A stretch of 64,000 nt of DNA from Notolepis coatsorum. Taxonomy: Eukaryota > Chordata > Actinopteri > Aulopiformes > Paralepididae. The translations under genes and the position numbers were made by a program. The stretch lies in the NCBI GenBank assembly GCA_963971535.1, contig CAXASK010002174.1, positions 1 to 64,000 on the forward strand, in the 5' to 3' direction. The stretch's first letter is position 1; every line of letters starts with the position of its first letter. Below, piece by piece: positions 1 to 11,460 of the stretch. The notes beneath the pieces are model-generated. The model was not told the DNA's origin. It saw nothing but the letters and a program-made list of their open reading frames with translations, and did no database searches.

Positions 1-176
1 AGACAGAGACACCACATTTAAAGAACTTCCAAGACTCGCAGAATGTAACAAGATGGTTGATCTGCTTTGGGAGTTATCATTCAATTTCAAACAGCCTGCA
101 CCTGGTTGGCAGGGGATGATGCACATTATTCATAAGGGAGATGAACATCCAGGGCAGTCTTCAGTGAGATACTTAC
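1..176 (+). pseudogene. Upstream piece of interrupted FEN-like/CXC ORF
   Basis: Reading the + strand in the frame that contains the ATG at 53-55 gives an open frame to the left LTR of a BEL element. Joining it to the sequence after the right LTR, with one copy of the 5-bp target duplication removed, continues the same frame without a stop (arginine-tyrosine-leucine, then proline-methionine-isoleucine-aspartate). This stretch is therefore the upstream part of the ORF that resumes at 8481. The frame is open at base 1, so the gene begins outside the window. I recognise no domain in this short piece. Confidence 0.75.
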
Positions 177-1580
177 TGTTGTGAAGGATCAGATTAAACC
201 GAATATATATATTTATTTATGGATATATATTTAATAGTATTTGTATATCGTTTGATATCCCTTGTATATTCCTTGTACATATACACTGAATATCCCTTTA
301 GTCTACTAACAGCCCATAATAGTTTCATTCTCTCATTGGACAAGAACTTGGCGCCAGCAGCCAAGCCCCTTGGTTCAAGTTCAATCGTGCCGACGAACAT
401 GTCGTTACTAGCCCGGTTCCGCGTAGGAATACGTCTGGCGAAATACGAATGGTACTATTTGTTCACAGCGCATATATATATGGCGCAAGTAAAGTAGAAC
501 TTGCTTTTTAGTCCTTTAGCCCTTAGTTCTTTACCCTCCAACCTAGTGGCAAGACGTTAAGCCTCACCCACGATACACGTGTGGTGCAGTATGGTCAACT
601 TGGCCTCAGAGTGGCATTGAGACATCGTGTGGATTAATAGTTGAATTGTCATAGTTTGGCACTATACCGTCGAGTGGGACGTATTTCTATTAAGTTAATA
701 ATAGTCTATTATGTATGGTGCATCGTTCGGTTAGAGTTATACAGTGAGTAGTACCCCCATCGTTTCCTCGCGTTATCTAGAGTCTTAACCAGGCTGGGCA
801 GACCACGTGTGGTGCTTTCATCCGAGGAGTTCTGGGCTAGGACGAGTGGACCTGCACATTGGATTACCTTACCCGGACGACGGCGAGCCCTACACGGCTT
901 GGATTATCTACTTGCTTTGGGTGCTTTGATTTATGCCATGGATAACAGCCAACACTGGTGAGTGTTGGAACTACCCCCCGAGAGGAGTCCAGGTGAGACG
1001 GCGCTCTACCCCGAGTGAGGTCGCCTCACGTCTCTTCGTTGTGGACCGGCAGCTACCATCTACAAGAGGGCCCAACGGTATTCATCTGTGGACCAAGGTT
1101 CTGTGGGCACCGTGTTCAGCACTCTGAATTCTCCCAAGAAATCGTTGGCCAGATGGGATATCGCCGGCGGCTCTCCTAACCCCCCCCCCCTACTGACTTA
1201 CAACCAGCAGGACCCCCCTTTAGTATATCCAGCTATAATCATTAAGTACCATCGCTATAGTTCCCTAAAGAACCAGGTTGTATACTTGCTTCCTGCGTAA
1301 CCAGAGATTGGACATTCAATATTGATTTGCCTACGAATACTCATTTGCCTTACAAGTGCATTCAAATCATAAATGTCATTACGTGAACGTTGTATATACC
1401 CTTTGCTATATATTAAATATTCGACGGATACATTTGTGTGGACTTGGTTTCATGGTGGGAAAGTGTTCATCATATCTATATCATGTACTGTGTGGCCAGT
1501 AGTTAAAGTACATAAAGCGGTAGTGGTTTAATGATACCATACTTATCAATACAGTCAGGGAATTGTACTCCTCAGTTACA
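177..1580 (+). repeat. 5' LTR of BEL element 1 (1404 bp)
   Basis: Starts TGTTGTGAAGG and ends CAGTTACA. It is near-identical to 7299-8475 except for about 229 extra bases at 942-1170, which sit between GG dinucleotides and are absent from the 3' LTR. Small ORFs here and in the 3' copy (for example 219-497) are identical LTR sequence and not genes. Confidence 0.93.
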
Positions 1581-1582
1581 AT

Positions 1583-1599
1583 TGGTCCTTCGAGCCGGA
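1583..1599 (+). promoter_or_regulatory. Primer binding site, tRNA-Tyr type
   Basis: TGGTCCTTCGAGCCGGA begins two bases after the 5' LTR. Its reverse complement matches the 3' end of eukaryotic tRNA-Tyr (CCGGCTCGAAGGA plus CCA) over 17 bases. The primer is inferred from family knowledge of tRNA sequences. Confidence 0.8.
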
Positions 1600-1624
1600 G
1601 GGTAACTAGTGTAATATTAATATA

Positions 1625-3232
1625 GTGTTATTAATATTGAAATGGCCTATGATGAACACTCCACGAAATGGTCCTCCTAACGTAGAACGCCCGCGGCGCA
1701 GACGACAGACACCTCAGTACTTAGAGGATTACGCTGTCAGTCAACTACCTAGCCTTCGACAAACGGTAAACGCGGTAAAAGTAGAAAGTAAAATTATGTC
1801 TGACCTTAACGACCAGGTTACCCCGACCACAGAGGCCCTAGTGGGTTCTAATGTAACTGACCAAGCTCACGGTGGGGACCAGGAAGGAGCTGACATGCCT
1901 TTACCCCCCGCCAATACCGAAGAAGTAGTCCCCGACCAGCCCCGGGAGGAAGACAACCCTACAGAGAGAGAACTCTGCACGGAACAAGATGAGGAGAGCG
2001 CCGAGGAGATAGAGCTCCAGGACTCCCCAACGAGTACAGCCAGGAGCGGCTCACCTCTACAACCGTCTTCCCCCAGCGAAGCGGAGAGGATGCTATCACA
2101 GGCGTTCCTCGTCAGCCTGACAGCCTCTACCGAACGCGATCGACTCCAGGGTGAACGCGATCGACTTCAGGGTGAATGCGATCGACTCCAGACACAGCAA
2201 CGGAGCGAAGAAGAGCGCATACGCCTGGAGATGAGACGCCTTCAGACGGAAGAGAATATGGCAAGAGACCGAGCAGACACCCAGCGTGCCGCTGCCGGTG
2301 CCCAAAGAGAAACAGAGCGCGACCTCGCTCTCATCCAGCGCGAAACCGAGCGCGACAGACTACAGGGCGAGCGCGACAGACTACAAGCCGAGCGCGACAA
2401 GTTACAAGCGCAGCTAATGGAGCAGCTGATCACCAAGGCAACACCCTCTCCCTCCGCCAGGGGTTCAAGGAACTCGTCGAGACAACAGTCAAGGGCAGCA
2501 TCCCCTAACCGAGCAAGCGACCTTGAACTTGACCAACAGACCAAGCCTATACCCCCCGCAGACCCCCTTCCCCGACCGGTCCAAGCGAGACCCAGCTACA
2601 AGGAAGGAGCGGCATACACTGCGGAGAAGCTAAATAAACGACTACAGGATCTAGAGGACCTGATAGAAGAAGAAGAGGGAGAGGAGGAGAACCAAGCCCG
2701 ACGACAGCACAGTACTCCACCGGACCAGGAGGTCCAGTACAGCCCAGGCTATACCCCCGCGGCGCTGCGCTACAGACCCCCGACTCTATTCACGGGTGAG
2801 CATGATGCACGACCAGCCCCGAGGAATAGCACCTGGACCAGCGGGCCATGGTACCCTGCCGGTACCAGCCCACAGAGAGGCGCAAGAGGAGACTCGCCTA
2901 GGAGGCCTCTCCCCCAACGCTCGCCGATGTATCAGCCATCCACGGCGTCATACATTGGCACACCGACGTTTCCAAACTTCACCTATGAGAATCGAGCACA
3001 GTACACGGAGCTCCGGATGTGCTTAGAGACAATGATGGTGGATGTCGCTGATGAACGCCACAAGTATGCAATATTACTGAAGCACCTGAAAGTACCCAGA
3101 GCGCACAATATAGCGCTAGCCTATGCCACCTCTACGACCCCATACACCGCGGCTCTAGCAGCGCTGGACCAGAGATATGGACGTATATGGGATTACGTAA
3201 TCCAAGAGATAAGGCATATTGACCGAGAATAA
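1625..3232 (+). pseudogene. BEL element 1 gag-like ORF (535 aa)
   Basis: This ORF would encode the structural Gag of the BEL element. It has a basic start, an acidic proline-rich stretch, and at roughly residues 165-265 a highly charged heptad-like region with repeats of the type RDRLQGE, predicted to form a coiled coil. A proline/arginine-rich region follows. The last ~80 residues resemble the start of the DUF1759 domain of BEL Gag (compare residues ~380-480 of the intact element at 43805). The frame stops at 3232, just before the zinc-knuckle ORF at 3250. About 150 residues that normally link DUF1759 to the knuckles are missing, so I read this as an internal deletion rather than a natural gag/pol border. 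Confidence 0.75.
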
Positions 3233-3249
3233 ACGATGGAAGAAGATCG

Positions 3250-5493
3250 GTGACTGTCATGCACCAATCAGAATCAGTACCGAGCAGTAAGAACCACAGT
3301 ACCCCCTCGAGAAAAGAGAAGTGGAAGATGGTGTGCCCGTACTGCGAGAAGGAACACTGGCTGTCACAATGTGACCTGTTCACAAAGATGAATGCAGAAG
3401 AAGTGAGTCAATGGATAAAGTCCAACAGGCGCTGTTACCGATGTGCGCGCAGTCACATGGCAGCCGAGTGCCGCCTAAAGAAGAGGTGCAGTCGGTGTGA
3501 CGGAGCCCACCTAGATGTCCTACATGACAGTAACAGAAGAAAGCCTGCACCTGCACCATCGAGCAGCACAAAGGCAAGTGTCATGTACATTGACCCCGCC
3601 AGCAGCAGCGGCGCCCAAGTGCTCTTAAAGGTAGTCCGTGTAACATTGAGCTACCAAGATAAAGTCATGGACACTTACGCCGTCCTTGATGACGGGTCAG
3701 AGAAGACCCTTCTGCTCGCGTCCGCTGCGGCCCAGCTGGGACTGCGGGGGAGCGAGAACCAAATGACAATTCGGACAATAAGAAGAGATTTAAAGACGAT
3801 AAAAGGCGAGAATGTCTCCTTCACTATCGCAGCAAGCGGGCAGCCAGAGAGACGGTATAGGATTACAAATGCTTTCACCAGCCAAGAAATAGGACTATCA
3901 CAGTACACCTACCCCATCGCCAAGCTGATGGATAAATATGTGCACCTGCGTCAACTACCTATCCCGCTCATAGACGGCGCCACCCCGACCCTGCTGATAG
4001 GCTCCGACCATGCAGACCTCATAGTCCCGATAGACCGGGTCCATACAGGACCCAGAGGCTGTCCTGCAGCAGTCGAGACCCGCCTAGGATGGACACTACA
4101 AGGCCCCCTCGCTAAATCTCTCAACCGAACAGCAGCCACTAGCTGCCTCCACTCCAGAGTGACAGAAGAAGACACCACTCTCCTGCAGCATGTCGAGAGG
4201 CTATGGACACTAGAGACAATGCCCTTTAAGAACGAAAAGAAAGACATTCGTTCTAAAGAAGCCATTTACGCCATAAACCTCCTCGAGCAAGGGACAAAGA
4301 GAGTCACAGTCGGCGGAGTGATGAGATACGCAACTCCACTCCTGAGGCGAGAGGGAATGCCCACCTTTCACGCCACGAAAGAAGCTACGGAGCGGTATCT
4401 ATTGAACACAGAGCGGCGCCTAGCCAAAGACCCCGCTCAAGAGAGTGTGTACCGCGCTGAGATTGAGAAGCTAATCACAGCGAGACACGTAACGAAGATT
4501 GACTGGCGACGCCGTGCGCTGCTCCGCGCCTCTCTGATCAAAGACGGCTTTGATCTCCGGCAGCAGGCCAGCAGCGACCCCCCAGTATTATGCAGCCTCT
4601 CCCCAGAGGAGAAGCCCTTGCTGCGGTTACCATGGAGAGAGAGGATCGGGGATGAGCAACCAGCCATCTATCAAGAGGAAGTCCTCCCTTTCGGAACCAC
4701 ATGCAGCCCGTGCTGTGCTACATTTGCACTACAGAAACACGTCGCAGAGGACCCAGCAGCAGATGAAGAGGTCCGACACAGTGTGAAGAACTGTTTCTAC
4801 GTGGACAACTGTTTACAAAGCGTTTCGACTCAAGAAGAAGCCGAGGCTCTCCTACTCAAGCTACGTGCCTCTCTGATCAAAGGCGGCTTTGATCTCAGGC
4901 AGTGGGCCAGCAGCGACCCGCACGTATTGCGCAGCCTCTCCCCCGCGGACAAGGCTGCCAGCAGCGAGACCTGGATGGCGACAATCCCAGGAGAAGCCCA
5001 AGAAATGACACTAGGACTAGTCTGGCGCTTCAAAACAGACTCGCTCCACTATAGACACAAACCCCTGACCACGGAGCAGGGAAGGTCGACGGCGATACCG
5101 ACCACCAGACGGAGTGTGTACAGAACACTCGCCAGACAATATGACCCGTTGGGATGTATTCTACCTTACACCACCAGGGCAAAGATGATTGTACGAGCAC
5201 TATGGGACAAGGACCAGGGCTGGGACGACCCAATACCCGCACCCCTTGCCTCCACATGGAGAGAGTGGGAGACGGAACTCCGCTCACTCCCAGGCGTCAA
5301 TATACGCCGCAGCTACTTCCCACCCACAGTGAGGCCAGAGACATGCAAGATGGATCTACACGTCTTCAGCGACGCCTCCGAAGTAGCCTATGGATCTGTG
5401 GCCTACTTGCGTGCCCAAGAGAAGGGAGGAGAGATACACACTGCAGATACAAGGTCTTCGTGGGAGTCAGAGTCACAGAGATTCAAGAGTTAA
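3250..5493 (+). pseudogene. BEL element 1 pol part: zinc knuckles, protease, damaged RT, RNase H start
   Basis: Cysteine/histidine knuckles (CPYC, CYRC and CSRC groups) lie at residues ~27-90. The retropepsin-like motif LDDGS is at ~146-150 (peptidase A17/DUF1758 type). The RT is damaged. The block that should carry the first palm aspartate, present as CDVEKMF in the intact element at 43805-49933, is absent. In its place, 4521-4610 is a duplicate of 4861-4950. The second catalytic box reads YVDN at residues 517-520; this may be normal for some fish BEL elements, so I do not count it as damage. RNase H begins at FSDAS near residue 708, then loses about 80-100 residues with a frame change near 5450. 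RT activity is very unlikely. Confidence 0.85.
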
Positions 5494-7205
5494 CAGAAGC
5501 AGCGAGCTGGCGGTATGTGGACACCAAACACAACCCAGCTGACGTCATCACCCGGGGAATGTCCCTAGATGACCTCACCCGTCACAACATCTACAGTGAC
5601 GGACCAGAGTTCCTCAAGCTCCCGGAAGGAGAGTGGCCTACGCCCACCCCACGGGAGGCGAGTAAAGAGGAGGCTGAGAACAAGAAACCTATGTTCTGTG
5701 GACTGAGCACAGTCGCCTCCACAGACCCCAACATAGATGAGTGCCTCACCCTACAGAGTGCGCAACTAAAGACATTTCTGTGGCACCACCCAGAGATTCA
5801 GCCCACTGCCGACATTTCAGCAGCTGACTACGAAGAAGCAGAACTTCTTCTACTACAACGAGCCCAGAGAGACTCGTTCCCCGACGAGCTAGACTGTCTA
5901 CAGGGAGGAAAGCCCGTCCCATCAGACAGCAGATTGCTCCACCTGGCACCCGAGAGCGACGCCCATAATCTCATCAGAGTGGGTGGTCGTCTGCGGAGGG
6001 CCCCCAATCTACCGGATGACGTTAAGTACCCGATAGTCTTGAACAGCCGACACAAGGTCACAGAGCTGATCATAAAGAAATACAACGAGGATGTACACCA
6101 CGCAGGAGCAGAGAGAGTCTTCGCGGAGATCAGACGTCGCTATTGGATACTTCAAGGAAGAGAAGCAGTGCGACGCTTCCAGCGAACCTGTCTAGACTGC
6201 CGAAAGTGGCGCGCGCAGCCCAGCATACCCCGGATGGCTGACCTACCTCCCTGTCGCCTCCGACTCGGCGACAAGCCATTCCATTCCACAGGCATGGACT
6301 GTTTTGGCCCGTTGTATATAAAGAAAGGAAGAGGAACCGAGAAGCGGTGGGGTATTGTATTCAAATGCATGACCACCAGAGCGATACATATCGAACTCCT
6401 TCCAACCATGAGCACAGACTCATTCCTTATGGCCTTCCGAAGATTCACATCACGGAAAGGAAAACCGTCTACATTGTTGTCTGATCACGGGACAAACTTC
6501 AAAGGCGGAGAAAGAGAGCTGAGAGAGAGCTTCCAAGCTATGGGCCCAGAACTTAAGACCCACCTCGCTCCATCCCAGATTGACTTCCAGTTTAATCCCC
6601 CGAACGCACCCCACTTCGGTGGAACCTGGGAACGAGAAGTACGTTCTATAAAGACAGCCCTGTACGCCGTGCTTGGGGCCCAGACTGTAGCGGAAGAAGT
6701 CCTAATGACAGTCCTCACGGAGATCGAGGGAGTATTGAACTCCAAGCCCCTCGGCTACGTCTCCAGTGATATAGCAGATGTCGACCCAGTCACCCCCAAC
6801 ACACTCTTGATGGGGCGGCTGGACCCCGCGCTACCCCAGACAATGTACAGGCCTGAAGAAGCGAACGGCCGAAGAATGTGGAGGTACAGTCAAGTACTAG
6901 CTGACAAGTTTTGGAACAGCTTTCTACTCCACTACCTACCGTCTCTACAGACCCGCCAGAAGTGAGTAAAAGAGAGAGACAATTTGACAGAAGGAACAGT
7001 CGTCATGATTATCGACCAGTCACTACCCAGAGCTATGTGGCCGGCTGGCCGCGTAAGCAAAGTGATCACCGGTGCCGATGGCAAGGTCCGAGCAGCTGAG
7101 GTGCTCGTCCAAGGGCGAACTTACACACGACCCGTGGCGAGGCTAATAGAACTGCCCAGACTCCCAGACACTATCGATGACGACCATGACCCCACGACTT
7201 TGTGA
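5454..7205 (+). pseudogene. BEL element 1 integrase region with in-frame stop
   Basis: In a different frame from the protease/RT ORF, this continues the end of RNase H (NPAD motif near 5530), then an H2C2-type zinc region (HH near 6100, CLDC near 6190) and the integrase core with aspartates in DCFGP (~6298) and SDHGTNF (~6481) and glutamate in the GTWERE block (~6630). The ORF stops at TGA 6963-6965, but the same frame continues to 7205 with the DUF5641-like C-terminal domain. BEL proteins usually have tryptophan at the stop position (RQKW in the intact element), so this looks like a TGG to TGA nonsense change. Joined through the stop, the integrase is otherwise nearly complete. Confidence 0.8.
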
Positions 7206-7287
7206 GTTGACTGACCCTTACAGCGGACCTTGAGTGGTAGACAGTGCGGTTAATCTGTCTCTGCTTAGCTAATTAGGTGGGACTAAT

Positions 7288-7298
7288 TAGGGGGCGGC
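7288..7298 (+). promoter_or_regulatory. Polypurine tract of BEL element 1
   Basis: A G-rich run (AGGGGGCGG) lies immediately left of the TG that opens the 3' LTR, the expected place for plus-strand priming. Confidence 0.6.
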
Positions 7299-8475
7299 TG
7301 TTGTGAAGGATCAGATTAAACCGAATATATATATTTATTTATGGATATATATTTAATAGTATTTGTATATCGTTTGATATCCCTTGTATATTCCTTGTAC
7401 ATATACACTGAATATCCCTTTAGTCTACTAACAGCCCATAATAGTTTCATTCTCTCATTGGACAAGAACTTGGCGCCAGCAGCCAAGCCCCTTGGTTCAA
7501 GTTCAATCGTGCCGACGAACATGTCGTTACTAGCCCGGTTCCGCGTAGGAATACGTCTGGCGAAATACGAATGGTACTATTTGTTCACAGCGCATATATA
7601 TATGGCGCAAGTAAAGTAGAACTTGCTTTTTAGTCCTTTAGCCCTTAGTACTTTACCCTCCAACCTAGTGGCAAGACGTTAAGCCTCACCCACGATACAC
7701 GTGTGGTGCAGTATGGTCAACTTGGCCTCAGAGTGGCATTGAGACATCGTGTGGATTAATAGTTGAATTGTCATAGTTTGGCACTATACCGTCGAGTGGG
7801 ACGTATTTCTATTAAGTTAATAATAGTCTATTATGTATGGTGCATCGTTCGGTTAGAGTTATACAGTGAGTAGTACCCCCATCGTTTCCTCGCGTTATCT
7901 AGAGTCTTAACCAGGCTGGGCAGACCACGTGTGGTGCTTTCATCCGAGGAGTTCTGGGCTAGGACGAGTGGACCTGCACATTGGATTACCTTACCCGGAC
8001 GACGGCGAGCCCTACACGGCTTGGATTATCTACTTGCTTTGGGTGCTTTGATTTATGCCATGGCTCTCCTAACCCCCCCCCCCCCTACTGACTTACAACC
8101 AGCAGGACCCCCCTTTAGTATATCCAGCTATAATCATTAAGTACCATCGCTATAGTTCCCTAAAGAACCAGGTTGTATACTTGCTTCCTGCGTAACCAGA
8201 GATTGGACATTCAATATTGATTTGCCTACGAATACTCATTTGCCTTACAAGTGCATTCAAATCATAAATGTCATTACGTGAACGTTGTATATACCCTTTG
8301 CTATATATTAAATATTCGACGGATACATTTGTGTGGACTTGGTTTCATGGTGGGAAAGTGTTCATCATATCTATATCATGTACTGTGTGGCCAGTAGTTA
8401 AAGTACATAAAGCGGTAGTGGTTTAATGATACCATACTTATCAATACAGTCAGGGAATTGTACCCCTCAGTTACA
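7299..8475 (+). repeat. 3' LTR of BEL element 1 (1177 bp)
   Basis: Direct repeat of 177-1580 lacking about 229 bp at the position corresponding to 942-1170. It is followed by the target duplication CTTAC (8476-8480). Confidence 0.93.
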
Positions 8476-8480
8476 CTTAC

Positions 8481-11172
8481 CAATGATAGACATGTACTCC
8501 GGAGACAAAACATGCATTCTGTCAACACTGGAGTTCATTTGTGGTCTGGCATCCAAACACCACCTTGCCCCAGTAGTTACATTTGACCAACCCCTATATT
8601 GGAAAGCAGCAGAGATAATCCTAGATTCACCACAGTGCAGTCACCTCAAGTCATTTGTCCTGCTCCTAGGAGGATTTCACACATTTATGAATTTGCTAGG
8701 AGCAATTGGTACACTGATGGACGGTACAGGACTTAAGGACATTCTAGGGGTAGTCTATGGGGAGAACTCAGTAGCCCATATGATGACAGGCAAATCAGTT
8801 CAGAGTGCATTCCGTGGCCATCTTCTGGTTGACAAATGTCTTAACCGCATGATAATATCAGAAATGGTAGATGATAGTCATGCATTTGCAGCAATGGTTG
8901 AACAGTCTGAAGCAATGTATACCTCAATAGTTAAGGGTGAAATGCCATTGGAAACAGTGTTCACATCAGAGACCCTCATTACAATAAATGAAGAGCTGGG
9001 AAAAAGGAAGATGGAACTGTGTGCTAGATCCAAAACTAGTCAGTTGTGGCTAAATTACCAACACATGTTAGAAGTTGCTAGGTCACTGATAACAGCAGAT
9101 CGCACAGGTTCCTGGCTTTTGCACCTACGCGCTGTTTTCCTAATGCATGCCGATATTCACTGCGGCTGGGCATTACAATTACTTGAAATCGGCACACTTT
9201 TATGTCCAAGAGATGAGTCAGCTTCACATCAACCACCCAGATGTCTTCAGACAATTTGAAAAGGGTTTTCATGTTATCCGTCGCAGCAGCCAATCATGGG
9301 CAGGCCTCAACTCAGATCTTGTAATCGAAACAACATTGATGAGGTCATTGAAGACTACAGGAGGGATGACACATGGAAGTGGAATGACCGACAATCAGAG
9401 ATCCCTTTGGACAATGTCAAAGGGCATAACATCAGAGTATAACACCGCAATGCAGGAGTTCTCAAACCAGACATACACAACATCAGAACAGCACAAGGAT
9501 TCAACAGAGGCAAGGATGAAAAGGGATGCTGCTGACCTGGAGAAGATCACTTAAAAACTTGCTATATGTTCACCTTTCTCTCCAGACTCTTCTTTAAGGA
9601 ATGTTGTTACAGGTGTTGTCGCTGAGGATGGAGTGAACGTGCATGATTATGACTGTTGGACGCAACATCATGCACAAAATGATCGGACAGCCGGCATTCA
9701 CATTTTCATTTAGTAGAAAGGATAAAGCCATAACCCTTGGACAAAAATCGTCTATCAAGGTTGCTCCTGATCGAATCATTGATTCTGCACTTCTTTTTCA
9801 ACGTTTCCTTATTGTCTCCCAAACTGGAGAGCTGTCATTGGAGGAGGTTATGCGTTACGAACTCAGTCCTTTCCCTCCTGCCCTCTTTGAAGCCGGAAAC
9901 GTCTTCCGCAAAGCTGATAAACCACAACTAGCGCACGCGATCTGTGATCATGCAAGTGATGCAATCCTAGATTCTGTACCAGAAACGGAGCATTATGTTC
10001 TTGATGGTGGTTCACTCCTTCACCGAATACAATGGAAGCACGGACAAAGCTATGGTAAAATTGCACAGTCATATGCAGACTTCACCATCCAACATTATGG
10101 CTCAGCTACAGCCATTGTGTTTGATGGCTATGAGGATGGGCCATCCATTAAAGACAACACACATCAAAGAAGAGGAAACAATATTCATCCCATTGTCAAC
10201 TTCACTGCTGAGACAGAGTTCTCAGGTAAGAAGGAGGAGTTCCTGTCAAGAGATCTGAATAAACAGAAACTGATCCACATGATAAGTGATGAACTGAAAG
10301 AACGGGATTGCACTGTGGTCAATTCACTTGGAGATGCTGATGTAGACATAGTAAGGGCCGCAGTGGGATCATCTCTTCTTCACACCACAACGCTGATTGG
10401 AGAAGATACTGATCTCCTCGTCTTACTTCTTTACTATGCACAGAGAGATAGCAAGGGCCTTTATTTCAGATCAGACAAGTCGAAAGCTGATGGCAGTTTT
10501 AAAGTGTACGCCATAAACCATTTGAAAGAAGTACTCAGACAGGATGTGTGTTCTCAGTTGCTGTTCATCCATGCTGTGACTGGCTGTGACACAACTTCCC
10601 GGATCTTCGGAGTTGGCAAAAAGACAGCATTCCAAAAACTTGTAAAAGGGGATCCTGTCCTTCAGGCTTGTGCCACTGTACCAAACCAGACAACAGATGT
10701 GATCGATGACCTTGGGTGCCAAGCAATGGCTGTCTTTTTTGGTGGAAAGTGCACAGATTCGCTTGCAAAAATGAGATATAACATTTTCAGCAAGAAGGTT
10801 GTCTCAGCTTCATCAACGGTAACGCCTGAACGTCTACCACCAACTGAATCTGCTACCAAATTCCACTGTCGTAGAGCATACTACCAGGTCATGGTCTGGA
10901 TGGGAACAGATGATGGTATAGATGCTCTAGACTGGGGCTGGAACCTGCAGGACAATAGATTTGTCCCACTCATGTCAACAATGAATGCTGCTCCAGACAG
11001 TCTCTTGAAGGTCATTCATTGTAACTGTACCACTGCCTGCAAGACACTTCGCTGCTCATGCAGAAAATATGGACTACCTTGTACTACTGTCTGTGGACCA
11101 TGTCAACTTCATGAATGTGACAATCCACATAACAAGTTTCTCCCAGAGGATCCTGAAGATGATGATGAGTAG
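8481..11172 (+). pseudogene. FEN1/XPG-like nuclease plus CXC-domain ORF, decayed
   Basis: This is the downstream part of the ORF that begins before base 1. I see one frame change near 9145, an in-frame TAA at 9552-9554 and a second frame change near 9648; the last segment is open to TAG at 11170-11172. That segment carries motifs in FEN1/XPG order: an acidic GDADVDIV block (10331-10354), GEDTDLLVL (10399-10425), TGCDTT (10579-10596) and GVGKKTA (10609-10629), the last like the helix-hairpin-helix of FEN1. A cysteine-rich CXC (tesmin/TSO1-like) domain follows at about 11019-11105. The assignment to a PIN/FEN fold is my inference from motif order and spacing. I do not know a named gene with this architecture; it could be a mobile-element protein. 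Confidence 0.72.
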
Positions 11173-11460
11173 GCCTAAAGACCACAATAAGTGGGTCATT
11201 TATTTTGTGTTCAACACCAAAGCCAGCTTTCTAGGTTGAATATAATAACCAATTTAAATAAAAAATAAATTTTAGCCAAAATAAGCTACAGGCAGCCATT
11301 TTGATGATGCAAATGATGCATTCCTAGCAGATATATTTAGCTAGATATTTTGCTCGTTATTAATGTATAGAGGTGCCAGAATCAGTTTATAAATCCTTTA
11401 GAAATGTTTTCCCATTTGAGATACAGGCATTCTAAGCTCCCAGTCGTCATTTTAAATCAG
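11173..11460 (+). repeat. Degenerate ~150-bp repeat downstream of the CXC ORF
   Basis: Shares blocks such as AGGTGCCAGAATCAGTTTA and TTTGAGATACAGGCAT with the copies at 13697-14170. It starts right after the stop codon and is cut from the other copies by the L2 insertion. Confidence 0.55.

Larger units (their letters stand above)
177..8475 (+). mobile_element. BEL/Pao LTR retrotransposon 1, defective
   Basis: Direct terminal repeats 177-1580 and 7299-8475 start TG, end CA and are flanked by the 5-bp duplication CTTAC (172-176 and 8476-8480). A tRNA-Tyr primer site follows the left LTR and a purine tract precedes the right one. The interior encodes a coiled-coil gag, zinc knuckles, an aspartic protease, RT/RNase H remnants and an integrase of BEL/Pao type. 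Outside one 229-bp indel and a poly-C length change I counted about three LTR differences, so insertion looks recent, yet coding is broken in several places. It disrupts the ORF of 1-176 and 8481-11172. Confidence 0.93.

Noticed and set aside
4798..4809. YVDN in BEL element 1 as an inactivating change
   Set aside because: I recall the same box in other fish BEL elements, so it may be the family norm; the missing first palm block is the firm defect.
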